The position numbers and the translations under genes are program-made. 64,000 nt of DNA from Bryobacterales bacterium (GTDB lineage: Bacteria; Acidobacteriota; Terriglobia; Bryobacterales; Bryobacteraceae): assembly GCA_016789905.1 (NCBI GenBank), contig JAEUQC010000130.1:186001-250000 (forward strand), given 5' to 3'. Below the pieces are notes generated by a model. That model searched no databases. It saw nothing but the letters and a program-made list of their open reading frames with translations, and was not told the DNA's origin. This document shows positions 17,585-25,746 of this stretch, one piece after another (positions within the stretch are counted from its first letter, which is position 1; every line of letters begins with the position of its first letter).

Positions 17585-17682
17585 TAAGGAGTTCCGCCTT
17601 CCGTCAGAATCGAAAGGCACAGGTTAGTCCCAGGAATTTCCTGTCTGGTACCCCCATCGGGCCGCTATATACCCCCCAAAGA

Positions 17683-17936
17683 GGTCGATGGAGTAAGGCT
17701 AATTCCCGACAGCGTAGCGGGAGCCATACCTACTAACAATTCCTTAGAGGAATGTTAGCATCAGCCGATAAGACAAATGAACAACAGGTACTGATGGGTG
17801 CAGATTCCCAATTTGAAACACGGCGCGTTTCAGATTGGAATAGGCCAGCGCGATCCGTGTTCGGGATTGGCACGCGGCTAAGGTGTTTTACCTAGGGCCG
17901 AAACCCGGCCGGGTATCTCGCCACGCTCCATCGATC
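17683..17936 (+). ncRNA. Putative structured RNA element, closed multi-hairpin
   Basis: A stretch of about 250 nt with no protein-like frame folds by eye into a closed multibranch structure. Closing helix: TCGATGGAG (17685-17693) pairs with CTCCATCGA (17926-17934), 9 bp, extendable to 11 with one wobble. Inside: GGCT..CCCG/CGGG-AGCC (17697-17725); CTAACAATTCC/GGAATGTTAG with one bulge (17733-17758); CATCAG/CTGATG (17759-17796); a 12-bp helix CCAATTTGAAAC/GTTTCAGATTGG with one wobble (17808-17838); CCGTGT/ACGCGG with one wobble (17855-17877); CTAAGGT/ACCTAG with one bulge (17878-17895). It could be a cis-regulatory leader of the downstream sigma gene (start 18296) or a separate small RNA. It does not match the tmRNA, RNase P, SRP, TPP, cobalamin or c-di-GMP-I landmarks I know. 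Strand assignment follows the sigma gene; the fold is near-symmetric. Confidence 0.6.
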
Positions 17937-18295
17937 GTACTAAGTTGTTTCAGGACAAGCGTTTAACGGAGAGTTCCATGCTTCCACTGGTTCGTGGCGA
18001 AAAGGCGGTTCGGCAATGGTCTGGAGGTTGCATTACTAGGGGCAACCCTCCCAAAACGGGGGCTGACGCTGACCTTACCGGAGAGACAACAGACTCTCAA
18101 AGTGAGCGGAGTAATACCGGACGCATGAAACCTCCAGCCATCGCCTTAGAATCCCGAAATGAACACGAGATCTCCTCAAAGAGATCCTCAGACGGGATGC
18201 GCGGGACTGAGTTCATCGGTAGCCGGGCGAAGATAACTCCAATCACAGCGGGTACAGCGGTAAAAACGGAACCGAAATCCACTGAGGACCCTGCC
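17937..18295 (+). promoter_or_regulatory. Rest of the long sigma-gene leader, with hairpins
   Basis: In-frame sequence upstream of the sigma start is open from 17945 but does not read like protein. Hairpins are present: GGAGGTTGC/GCAACCCTCC with one bulge (18023-18051) and a nested pair ATCCCG/CGGGAT (18151-18198) around GATCTC/GAGATC (18169-18186). I treat it as untranslated leader, although translation from 17945 or 17978 cannot be excluded. Confidence 0.45.
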
Positions 18296-19141
18296 ATGCC
18301 TGCCACTGCGACACTGATGATGCCCGCTCCCGCCCTTGAGCCGGCTCCCGCGGAACGCCTGAGGCGCGTTCGTCCCGCAAAAACCGCCGATCGCGTTGCG
18401 GCCTCCCGCACCGCGGTTGCCCGCCAGGCGCAGCGGGACCAAATCGTGCTCGAAAACCTGCCTCTCGTCAAGGCGATCGCCGTCCGCGTGCATGAAAACC
18501 TTCCAGTTCACGTCGATCTCGACGATCTGGTTCACGCCGGTATCCTCGGCCTCTTTGATGCCGCCACGAAATACGACCCTGAAAAGATGGTCAGCTTCTC
18601 CAGCTACGCGAAACACCGCATCAAAGGCGCCATTCTCGACAGCCTTCGCCAGCTCGATTGGGCGAGCCGCGATCTTCGCCGCCGTCACAAGCAGTTGGAG
18701 GCCGCCACCCGTGAATTAGCCGGAGAACTGCACCGGGCCCCCTCGGAGGCCGAACTTGCAGATAAAATGGGCGTCGATGTCGAACGCTGGCGTCAAATGA
18801 TGATGGACCTGCGCAACGTTGGGCTTGTCAGCGCCTCCCAGCGCCCCGCGGATCAGGACGACCTTCCCGCTCCCGACTTTCCCGCCGCTCCCGAACTTCA
18901 GCCCGATAGCATGTGCTCTCAGCAGCAGCTCCGCACTGCGCTCGCCGGCGCTATGAAAGTCCTGCCGGAGCGATACCAAAAAGTCGTCGCCCTGTATTAC
19001 ACGAACGAACTGACGATGAAGGAAATCGGCGGCATGTTGGGCATCAACGAAAGCCGCGTCTCCCAGATCCACAAAACCGCCCTCGAAAAGATGGCCGTCG
19101 TTCTCCAGGAAGCTGGAATCCGTTCCAGCGCCGCTTTCTAG
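18296..19141 (+). CDS. RNA polymerase sigma factor, FliA/WhiG family
   Basis: Sigma-70 family factor of about 281 aa from ATG 18296, which has GAGG 8 nt upstream; a frame open to 17945 adds about 117 non-protein-like residues. Region 2: LPLVKAIAVRVHENLPVHVD, DLVHAGILGLFDAATKYDP and FSSYAKHRIKGAILDSLRQL, close to FliA/WhiG. Region 3: RELAGELHRAPSEAELADKMG. Region 4: LPERYQKVVALYYTNELTMKEIGGMLGINESRVSQIHKTAL. No flagellar genes are in the window, so its regulon may be motility or a general stress or development programme. An unusually long, hairpin-rich leader precedes it. It ends at a strong hairpin terminator shared with the convergent nusB. Confidence 0.88.
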   Translation: MPATATLMMPAPALEPAPAERLRRVRPAKTADRVAASRTAVARQAQRDQIVLENLPLVKAIAVRVHENLPVHVDLDDLVHAGILGLFDAATKYDPEKMVSFSSYAKHRIKGAILDSLRQLDWASRDLRRRHKQLEAATRELAGELHRAPSEAELADKMGVDVERWRQMMMDLRNVGLVSASQRPADQDDLPAPDFPAAPELQPDSMCSQQQLRTALAGAMKVLPERYQKVVALYYTNELTMKEIGGMLGINESRVSQIHKTALEKMAVVLQEAGIRSSAAF

Positions 19142-19167
19142 CTGAGCGATCCCAGCCCCCTACTACC

Positions 19168-19195
19168 GAGACCCCTCCCGCGTGGGAGGGGTCTC
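19168..19195. terminator. Bidirectional hairpin terminator
   Basis: A perfect 12-bp stem, GAGACCCCTCCC (19168-19179) and GGGAGGGGTCTC (19184-19195), with GCGT loop lies between the convergent sigma and nusB genes. There is no long U-run on either side, so it may act with Rho or as a 3' stabiliser. Confidence 0.7.
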
Positions 19196-19239
19196 GTCTC
19201 ACTGCAAGCCCATCTTTGGGACCCCTCGGTCCCCGGCGC

Positions 19240-19689
19240 CTACTCTCCGAGCGAGCCCCCCGCCCGTCCGGCAATCTCCTCGCCCTTGCGCATCGCGTCC
19301 AGCACCCCGTTAACAAATCGCGCCGACTCGTCGCCCGAAAATCGCCTCGCCAGCTCAATCGCCTGGTCAATCACCACCGCCGGTGGCGTGTCGGTCCGCA
19401 AAAGCTCCCACGCGGCCAACCGCAACAGGTTTCGGTCTACTACCGGCATCCGCTCCAGTTTCCAGTTCTCGGAGCGGCGGGTGATCAGCGCGTCCAATTG
19501 CTCCTGTTCCTGAAACGCGCCATAAAGCATCTGCTCCATAAACGGGTCGGGGGGCGGAAGCATGTCGTTTTCTTCGGTATACAGCGTGTGGTAATAGTCC
19601 CGCATCGCATCTTCCGGCGAAATCTGGCGCATATCGCACTCGTAAAGCAATTGGAGCGCGCGGCGGCGGCTTAGGTGGCGGGAGGGCAT
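19240..19689 (-). CDS. nusB: Transcription antitermination protein NusB
   Basis: 149-aa all-helical protein that binds boxA RNA with NusE (S10) in rRNA antitermination. Family motifs: SRRRALQLLYECDM at the N-terminus, LDALITRRSENWKLERMPVVDRNLLRLAAWELLR, then PPAVVIDQAIELARRFSGDESARFVNGVLDAM. Length is normal for NusB. It lies 6 nt after ribH, the classical ribH-nusB pairing. Confidence 0.96.
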   Translation of the reverse strand: MPSRHLSRRRALQLLYECDMRQISPEDAMRDYYHTLYTEENDMLPPPDPFMEQMLYGAFQEQEQLDALITRRSENWKLERMPVVDRNLLRLAAWELLRTDTPPAVVIDQAIELARRFSGDESARFVNGVLDAMRKGEEIAGRAGGSLGE

Positions 19690-19695
19690 TGCTTC

Positions 19696-20169
19696 TTAAC
19701 CGCGAATCTGTCGCAACACGCCGGCCATCTCAATCACCGTTGTCGCCGCGTCAAATCCTTTGTTCCCGCTCTTGGCGCCGGCCCGGTCAATAGCCTGTTC
19801 CAGCGTATTCGTCGTCAACACCCCAAAGGCCACCGGCACCCCCGTCGAAAGCATCGCCTGGCCAATCCCCTTCGCCGCCTCGCCGGCAACGTAGTCGAAA
19901 TGCGGGGTGTCGCCCCGTATTACCGCCCCCAGGCAGATGATCGCGTCATATTTTCGGCTCTCCGCCAATGCTTTCACCGTCACCGGCAGTTCCCACGATC
20001 CGGGAACGCGAACCACCGTTACTGCCTCGTCGGCCACGCCGTGACGGCGCAAACCGTCCAAGGCGCCGTCCAGTAATCGGTCCGTAATGAAACTGTTAAA
20101 CCGGGCTACGGCAATCGCCACCCGTAATCCCTCGCCCCGCAGGGCGCCTTCAATCTCTAAGTGCGGCAT
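19696..20169 (-). CDS. ribH: 6,7-dimethyl-8-ribityllumazine synthase
   Basis: 157-aa lumazine synthase, which condenses 5-amino-6-ribitylamino-uracil with 3,4-dihydroxy-2-butanone 4-phosphate in riboflavin synthesis. Signature stretches: VAIAVARFNSFITDRLLDGA, VPGSWELPVTVKAL, YDAIICLGAVIRGDTPHFDYV (with the catalytic His region), PVAFGVLTTNTLEQAIDRAG and NKGFDAATTVIEMA. It assembles as pentamers or 60-mers in the family. It is first in a ribH-nusB operon, divergent from lepA with a 73-nt spacer that holds a large inverted repeat. Confidence 0.97.
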   Translation of the reverse strand: MPHLEIEGALRGEGLRVAIAVARFNSFITDRLLDGALDGLRRHGVADEAVTVVRVPGSWELPVTVKALAESRKYDAIICLGAVIRGDTPHFDYVAGEAAKGIGQAMLSTGVPVAFGVLTTNTLEQAIDRAGAKSGNKGFDAATTVIEMAGVLRQIRG

Positions 20170-20205
20170 GGCTTTTTCCTGATTTTTCGGCCCCCGGCAA
20201 ACCGT

Positions 20206-20244
20206 ATGGGATAATAGAGTCAGGGCGTCTCTGTATTATCCCAT
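20206..20244. promoter_or_regulatory. Inverted repeat overlapping the lepA start codon
   Basis: ATGGGATAATA (20206-20216) and TATTATCCCAT (20234-20244) are perfect 11-bp complements, extended by GAG/CTC (20217-20219 / 20229-20231). The right arm includes the first two bases of the lepA ATG at 20243. Each arm contains GATAAT, a good -10 look-alike, in opposite orientation. Either a dyad operator for the divergent ribH/lepA promoters or an RNA hairpin masking the lepA start is possible. No Shine-Dalgarno precedes lepA. Confidence 0.6.
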
Positions 20245-22057
20245 GGATCCTTCTCGCATTCGGAATTTCTCAATCATCGCCCACATCGATCACGGCAAAT
20301 CCACGCTGGCCGACCGCCTGTTGGAGTTCACCGGAGCGCTCTCGCAGCGCGAGATGATGGAACAGGTCCTGGACTCAATGGACCTGGAACGGGAACGCGG
20401 CATTACAATCAAAGCTCATGCCGTTCGACTCAATTACAAAGCCAATGATGGCATTCTCTATCAGTTAAACCTGATCGACACGCCCGGGCACGTCGACTTT
20501 TCTTACGAAGTCTCACGCTCTCTGCAGGCCTGTGAAGGCGCACTGCTCGTTGTCGACGCCAGCCAGGGAGTCGAGGCGCAGACCCTCGCCAATACCTATC
20601 TTGCCCTCGGGCAGGATCTGGAAATTCTTCCTGTTATCAATAAGATAGACCTACCGTCCGCCGAGCCGGAACGGATCATGGAGCAGATCGAACAGGTAAT
20701 TGGCCTCGATGCCACCGACGCTGTTCTTTGTAGCGCCAAGTCCGGCATCGGTATTGCCGACATCCTGGAGCAGATTGTCCAGAAAGTGCCTCCTCCGCGC
20801 GGCCGCGTCGACGCACCCCTCCGGGCCCTTATCTTCGACTCCTGGTTTGATCCTTATCGCGGCGTCATCGTTCTCGTTCGCGTTATCGATGGCAGACTCC
20901 GCAAGGGTCAAAAACTTCGCCTATGGTCCAATAATTCCGCCTACGAAGTGGAAGGCCTCGGCTACCAGTCGCCAAAACCTATACCTTGCGACGAACTCGC
21001 CGCCGGCGAAGTCGGCTTCATCATGGCGAATATTAAGAAGGTGAGCGACGCCCAGATCGGCGACACGATCATGGACGCCGCCGACCTCGCCACTGAACCC
21101 CTGCCCGGCTTCCAGCCCGTCAACCCGATGGTCTTCGCTGGCCTCTATCCTGTTGAAAGCAGTGAACATGGTCTGCTTCGTGACGCTCTCGAAAAACTTC
21201 GCCTGAACGATTCTGCCTTCAACTTCGAAGCCGAGCATTCGGTCGCCTTGGGCTTCGGTTTCCGATGCGGCTTTCTCGGGCTGCTCCACCTGGAAATCGT
21301 TCAGGAGCGGCTGGAGCGCGAATTCAACATCGACTTAATCACTACCGCCCCTGGCGTTCGCTACAAGGTCACGCTTCGCGGCGGCGATGTCATCGAGGTT
21401 GAAAACCCCTCCAAATGGCCCGATCCAGCCACGGTCGAGTGTGTCGAGGAGCCAATCATCGACGCAACCGTTATCACCCGCGAAGAGTACCTCGGGGAAA
21501 TCCTGGCCTTGGTCGAGGAAAAGCGCGGGAAACAGAAGAAGTTCGAGTACATCGGCGGCTCTCGCGTGCTGCTCAACTATGAGCTGCCGCTCAACGAAAT
21601 CGTCCTCGACTTCTATGACCGTTTGAAATCCGCTAGCCGCGGCTATGCGTCGCTCGATTACCACCTGGCGGGCTACCGTGTGTCGCCCATGGTGAAAATG
21701 GACGTTCTGGTCGCTTCTGAAGCGGTGGACGCGCTGTCCATTATTGTTCACCGCGATTTTGCTTACGAACGGGGCAAGGCCCTAATTGAGCGGCTACGCA
21801 AGTTGATTCCCCGCCAGATGTTCGAAATCGCCCTGCAGGCCGCCATTGGCAACAAGATCGTGGCCCGCGAGACCATCTCCGCGATTCGGAAAAACGTGCT
21901 CGCCAAGTGCTACGGCGGCGACATCTCGCGGAAGCGTAAGTTGTTGGAAAAACAGAAGGAAGGCAAGAAGCGGATGAAACGCGTCGGGCGCGTCGAAATC
22001 CCGCAGGAGGCCTTCCTCGCGGTCCTGAAAGTGACCCAGGGTTCCGACGACGATTAG
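20243..22057 (+). CDS. lepA: Elongation factor 4 (LepA), ribosome-associated GTPase
   Basis: 604-aa translational GTPase linked to back-translocation or initiation and 30S assembly under stress. G1 AHIDHGKSTLADRLLE, switch I region RERGITIKAHAVRL, G3 DTPGHVDFSYEV, G4 NKIDLP, G5 CSAKSG; then the LepA-specific C-terminal domain (GKALIERLRKLIPRQMFEIALQAAIGNKI, SAIRKNVLAKCYGGDISRKRKLLEKQKEGKKRMK). Full length. The start ATG 20243 has no Shine-Dalgarno and lies in the inverted repeat described separately. It is not next to lepB here. Confidence 0.97.
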   Translation: MDPSRIRNFSIIAHIDHGKSTLADRLLEFTGALSQREMMEQVLDSMDLERERGITIKAHAVRLNYKANDGILYQLNLIDTPGHVDFSYEVSRSLQACEGALLVVDASQGVEAQTLANTYLALGQDLEILPVINKIDLPSAEPERIMEQIEQVIGLDATDAVLCSAKSGIGIADILEQIVQKVPPPRGRVDAPLRALIFDSWFDPYRGVIVLVRVIDGRLRKGQKLRLWSNNSAYEVEGLGYQSPKPIPCDELAAGEVGFIMANIKKVSDAQIGDTIMDAADLATEPLPGFQPVNPMVFAGLYPVESSEHGLLRDALEKLRLNDSAFNFEAEHSVALGFGFRCGFLGLLHLEIVQERLEREFNIDLITTAPGVRYKVTLRGGDVIEVENPSKWPDPATVECVEEPIIDATVITREEYLGEILALVEEKRGKQKKFEYIGGSRVLLNYELPLNEIVLDFYDRLKSASRGYASLDYHLAGYRVSPMVKMDVLVASEAVDALSIIVHRDFAYERGKALIERLRKLIPRQMFEIALQAAIGNKIVARETISAIRKNVLAKCYGGDISRKRKLLEKQKEGKKRMKRVGRVEIPQEAFLAVLKVTQGSDDD

Positions 22058-22114
22058 GGGCCGGTTTTTCCTAGATATAAAGAAAGTCCACCTTACAACC
22101 GATGAGTTGAGAGA

Positions 22115-23884
22115 GTGGCAAGAGCAACACAACCCACGGTTCTGGCGGCGGCGGCCGATGTCCTTAGCGATCAACTCAGCGAAAAGCTGGAAGAACTCGC
22201 TAAGCGCCTCCGCCCCCGCGCCTCCCAACTGGAAAAGAAGTTTCTGGACGCCTTGCACTCGGGCAAGGATCAGCTCCCCGTGCTCGATGACCGGCAGGCG
22301 GCCGCCCTCCGCGCCATCACGCCCGGCGCCGCCCTCCGCGCTCTCGGAGAGGGGCGGCCTATCTCGGAGTTTTTTGAACAGGTCGAATACAATGGTCGCC
22401 GTTTGGCGAAGATGCACTTGCTTCCAACCGCGATCGTCGTCGCTTTGGAACAGTATGACCGTCTGCTTGCCGGTGTGCTCGAAAAACTGGTACCGCAACA
22501 GCGGGAAAACCTCCGGTGGGTGCGCGAACAGTTGCTGTTTTGCGTCATTTTGACGCTAAATAACGCGTTTTATCAGGTCCGGGAAGCAGAAACCCGAACT
22601 TTCTATGAACTGTTTCGCGTGGAACTGGAATCCCGGACCCTTGACGATCTTTTGCAGCGGTTTCTGGCGATCCTGGCTGAATTCTCGAACGCCAACCGGG
22701 CTCGGCTCTTTCTGCTCGATGAAGCCGCAACCTGCTGGACACTGGGCGCGTCGGTTGATCGGGAGAAACCCGCCGGCCGTGCCAAGCGGGCCGCCTCCTG
22801 GCGAATTGCCAACTCACCAGGTCTCCGTCAGCAGTTGTGCGAAGCGCGCTGTGTAATCGGAAAAGCCACCAATACTTGCGCGCCAGACGCCACGTGGGCG
22901 GGGCGCGGTGTCACTCTTTGGTCCGTTCCGCTTACCAGCGGCACGGAGACGTGGGGCGTTCTTCAGTTTTCGTTTGATAAGGATTTCGAGTGGCTCCCGC
23001 GCGAGCGCGAACTGCTGGCCGCTGCTGCCGAACGATGCTGGATGGCCATTGAGAAGGCGAGACTGGTGGAAGGTCTCGCGGCCCGCGAAGAGCAGGTCCG
23101 GCAACTTGCTGAACACATGCTGCACGTGGAGGAGGCCGAACGCCGTCGAATCAGCCGGGAACTCCACGATGAAGCAGGCCAGTCGATGCTCTGCATCCGT
23201 CTGCAAATGGAAATGATCGAAACGGCGATGCCGGAATCGATGGCGGTCTTGCGCCAGCAGATGAGCGAAGTGCGCAACACCACGGAGCACACGATTTTGG
23301 AAATCCGGCGGCTGATCGCCGCGCTCAGTCCGGCGGTGCTGGAGCAACTCGGCCTTGGCGCCGCACTGCGCCAGTTAGTTAACCGCTTCCGTCAGGTAAG
23401 CGCGGCTCGCGTTCGGCTCAATCTCCAACGCCTGGGCGTACTACCTAAAAAGACGGAGATGATTGTCTACAGGCTCGTGCAGGAATGTTTTAACAACATT
23501 GCGAAACATTCAAGCGCGAATACCGTAAACCTTTCGGTCACAACGGCCGATGGATATTTAAGGCTGAGCGTTGACGACAACGGCATCGGCTTTGATGTGG
23601 AAGAAGCGCTGGCTCGCCGCGACAGTTTCGGACTCTCCGGAATGCGCGAACGGGTGGCTCTTCTTGGAGGAACCTTTCAGGTCGTAAGTAATCCGGGTGC
23701 TTCTACAAAGCCAAAGCAGGAAGCGATGGCGGTAACGGGCGGCGCGAAGGCGCCGGTCCGGAGAAGCATAAGAGGCCGGGGTACGAAGATCTCGATCGCG
23801 TTGCCATTACCTAGAGAGGCTGACTTGCGAGGGGCCCCAAGCGCCACGCAGGGAACAGCAACACGGATCTTCCGTGTTCGCTAG
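22115..23884 (+). CDS. Sensor histidine kinase, NarX/DegS-like, with GAF domain
   Basis: 589-aa cytoplasmic kinase without visible membrane segments. Residues 1-165 are helical and not recognised. About 165-325 is a GAF-like domain (LESRTLDDLLQRFLAILAEF, NRARLFLLDEAATCWTLGASV, WGVLQFSFDKDFEW). A coiled coil leads to the HisKA_3 dimerisation helix with EEAERRRISRELHDEAGQ; the phosphate acceptor is H351. The HATPase_c domain has LVQECFNNIAKHSSA (N box), SVDDNGIGFD (G1) and FGLSGMRERVALLGG. The G2 box GRGTKISIALPLP is separated from the preceding strand by a 25-residue basic insertion (about 529-553), unusual for the family. Start GTG 22115. The LuxR-type regulator gene follows after 132 nt. Confidence 0.92.
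   Translation: MARATQPTVLAAAADVLSDQLSEKLEELAKRLRPRASQLEKKFLDALHSGKDQLPVLDDRQAAALRAITPGAALRALGEGRPISEFFEQVEYNGRRLAKMHLLPTAIVVALEQYDRLLAGVLEKLVPQQRENLRWVREQLLFCVILTLNNAFYQVREAETRTFYELFRVELESRTLDDLLQRFLAILAEFSNANRARLFLLDEAATCWTLGASVDREKPAGRAKRAASWRIANSPGLRQQLCEARCVIGKATNTCAPDATWAGRGVTLWSVPLTSGTETWGVLQFSFDKDFEWLPRERELLAAAAERCWMAIEKARLVEGLAAREEQVRQLAEHMLHVEEAERRRISRELHDEAGQSMLCIRLQMEMIETAMPESMAVLRQQMSEVRNTTEHTILEIRRLIAALSPAVLEQLGLGAALRQLVNRFRQVSAARVRLNLQRLGVLPKKTEMIVYRLVQECFNNIAKHSSANTVNLSVTTADGYLRLSVDDNGIGFDVEEALARRDSFGLSGMRERVALLGGTFQVVSNPGASTKPKQEAMAVTGGAKAPVRRSIRGRGTKISIALPLPREADLRGAPSATQGTATRIFRVR
23860..23878 (+). promoter_or_regulatory. Hairpin at the 3' end of the kinase gene
   Basis: AACACGG (23860-23866) pairs with CCGTGTT (23872-23878) across a 5-nt loop, just inside the stop of the kinase gene. 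There is no U-run, so it is more likely an mRNA processing or partial attenuation site before the regulator gene than a terminator. The 132-nt gap that follows holds no gene. Confidence 0.4.
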
Positions 23885-24016
23885 CCGGGCTTATGCAACA
23901 GCACTGAAGGAACCAGAAAACCGCGGAATCTAGCCCCAGGCAACGCACCTTGGGCGGCGAGCGGCAAAGGCAAGCAGAAGCACTGGAAATTTAAGCAACG
24001 GAAAACGGACAAAGAC

Positions 24017-24682
24017 ATGGCAAAGATTCGCATCGTACTGGCAGATGACCATACGCTCTTTCGGCAGGGAATCCGCACACTAATCGCCGCTGAGGCGGAC
24101 TTGGAAGTAGTGGGCGAAGCCTCTAACGGAGGCGATTCGGTTGACCGCGCTAATGAGCTCAAGCCCGACGTCGTCCTTATGGACATCGGCATGCCCGGAC
24201 TCAGCAGCTTTGAAGCGACCCGTCAGATAAAGAAGAACCGTCCGGAAACGAAGGTTCTCTTCCTCACAATGTATGACGACGAGGACTATCTGGTTGAAGG
24301 CATGGAGGTCGGCGCGGCCGGCTACGTGCTCAAGGATAGCCCCGCGCAACAATTAATCGCCGCTATCCGCGATGTGATTCGCGGTGGCAGCTACCTCAGC
24401 CCGCGGATGTTGTCGCAACTCGTCGACGATTTCCGGTCCCGCATCAAATCGGCCAACCGGCTGCCGCGCTTCGCCACGCTCACTACACGGGAGCGCGAAG
24501 TGCTCAAGATGCTCGCTGAAGGGCAATCGGTAAAAGAGATCGCCTGCGACCTCAACCTGAGTGTCAAGACGGTCGAAGCACACAAGTTCAATCTCATGCG
24601 CAAGCTGGACATCCACAACAAGGCGCAGCTCGTGCAATACGCAATCCAAAAGAAGATCATCAAGATCCCCAACCTGGCCTAA
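24017..24682 (+). CDS. Response regulator, NarL/FixJ (LuxR-type) family
   Basis: 221-aa transcription factor and likely partner of the upstream kinase. The receiver domain (1-120) has acidic D10/D11, phospho-acceptor D56 (VVLMDIGMPG), T84 (FLTMYDD) and K106 (VLKDSPAQQ). The C-terminal GerE/LuxR helix-turn-helix (about 150-215) reads TTREREVLKMLAEGQSVKEI, then VKTVEAHKFNLMRKLDIHNK. All catalytic residues are present. The pair is in NarX-NarL order. Targets are unknown. A rho-independent terminator follows. Confidence 0.94.
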   Translation: MAKIRIVLADDHTLFRQGIRTLIAAEADLEVVGEASNGGDSVDRANELKPDVVLMDIGMPGLSSFEATRQIKKNRPETKVLFLTMYDDEDYLVEGMEVGAAGYVLKDSPAQQLIAAIRDVIRGGSYLSPRMLSQLVDDFRSRIKSANRLPRFATLTTREREVLKMLAEGQSVKEIACDLNLSVKTVEAHKFNLMRKLDIHNKAQLVQYAIQKKIIKIPNLA

Positions 24683-24771
24683 CGCTCCGGGTCTCACGTC
24701 CCTGAGCGCCCGCGGCCATTCCGTTCGCCGCGCGGCCATCCCAAGTTTCTGGCGCCCAAACGCACACTCCT

Positions 24772-24818
24772 GGCCGGAGGCCGATAGCACTTCGTTATCG
24801 TTCTCCGGCCCTTTTTTT
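24772..24818 (+). terminator. Rho-independent terminator after the two-component genes
   Basis: GGCCGGAG (24772-24779) pairs with CTCCGGCC (24803-24810), with an inner CGATA/TATCG stem, followed by a run of seven T (24812-24818). Confidence 0.9.
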
Positions 24819-24854
24819 GCGCCTGGGATATTATCGAACAAGGGAGTCCCATAC

Positions 24855-25742
24855 ATGACACGCAGATCCGCCATCAGCGCCGCCGCTTCCGCCTTCGCCG
24901 CCGCGCACGCCGCGCCAGCCGCCGCCAATCGTTTGCCGATTAAAAAGGGCGTCCTCACTTCCATGTTGCCAAAGGAAATGACCTGGAAGGACAAATTCAA
25001 ACTCGCCAAAGATGTTGGCTTTGACGGAGTCGAAGGCCAGACCGAAGAGGACGTCACCATTGAAACCGAAATGCGCAAAGCCTCGGAATCCACCGGCGTG
25101 CCCATCCACTCGGTAATGAACATGCTCCACTGGCAGTTTCCTCTCTCCTCGTCGGACACGGCGGCCGTCGAAAAGAGCATGAAAGGCATGGAAACTAGCA
25201 TTCGCAACGCCGTCGCCTGGGGCGGAAATACTGTTCTCCTCGTTCCCGGCGTCGTCAATCCCCAAACCGGCTACGCCGACGCCTACAAACGCTCCCAGAC
25301 GCAGATCCGCAAGCTCATCCCGCTGGCGGAGAAGAGCAAGATCGTTATTGCCGTTGAGAATGTCTGGAACAAATTCCTGCTGTCCCCCATGGAATTTGCG
25401 TCGTATGTCGATTCTTTCCAGAGCCCCTATGTTAAAGCCTATTTCGATGTCGGCAACATTCTGCTCTACGGCTACCCGCAGGATTGGATTCGCACCCTTG
25501 GCAAGAGCCGGATCGCCAAAGTTCACCTGAAGGACTTCCACAACCGCCGCAATCAACTTGTGCGCGCCAACGTGCCGGAGTTCGTAAACCTTCGCGATGG
25601 CGACCTCGATTGGAAGGAAGTTCACAAAGCCTTCACTGAGATCGGCTACAGCGGTTATGCCACTGTCGAACTCCGCGGTGGCGATGAAAAATACCTGCGC
25701 GACCTCGCCGGCCGCGTCGACAAAATCCTCGACGGCGAATAG
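24855..25742 (+). CDS. Exported sugar phosphate isomerase/epimerase-like TIM-barrel protein
   Basis: About 295 aa. ATG 24855 (AGGGAG upstream) starts a twin-arginine-like signal (MTRRSAISAAASAFAAAHAA). The rest is a xylose-isomerase-like TIM barrel (PF01261 type): FKLAKDVGFDGVEGQTEEDV, VAWGGNTVLLVPGV, KIVIAVENVWNKFLLSP, YVKAYFDVGNILLYGYPQDW, RIAKVHLKDF and GYATVELRGGDEKYLRD. The metal-binding Glu/Asp/His/Glu set is plausible (VENV, DVGN, VHLKD, VELRG). The exact substrate is unknown; exported members are common in Planctomycetes and Acidobacteria. The longer frame upstream covers the terminator and is not used. Confidence 0.88.
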   Translation: MTRRSAISAAASAFAAAHAAPAAANRLPIKKGVLTSMLPKEMTWKDKFKLAKDVGFDGVEGQTEEDVTIETEMRKASESTGVPIHSVMNMLHWQFPLSSSDTAAVEKSMKGMETSIRNAVAWGGNTVLLVPGVVNPQTGYADAYKRSQTQIRKLIPLAEKSKIVIAVENVWNKFLLSPMEFASYVDSFQSPYVKAYFDVGNILLYGYPQDWIRTLGKSRIAKVHLKDFHNRRNQLVRANVPEFVNLRDGDLDWKEVHKAFTEIGYSGYATVELRGGDEKYLRDLAGRVDKILDGE

Positions 25743-25746
25743 CCCG

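Noticed and set aside
17791..17824. Hammerhead-ribozyme-like CTGATG...GAAAC in the structured RNA
   Set aside because: The core needs CTGANGA; the sequence has CTGATGG, so the conserved A is missing.
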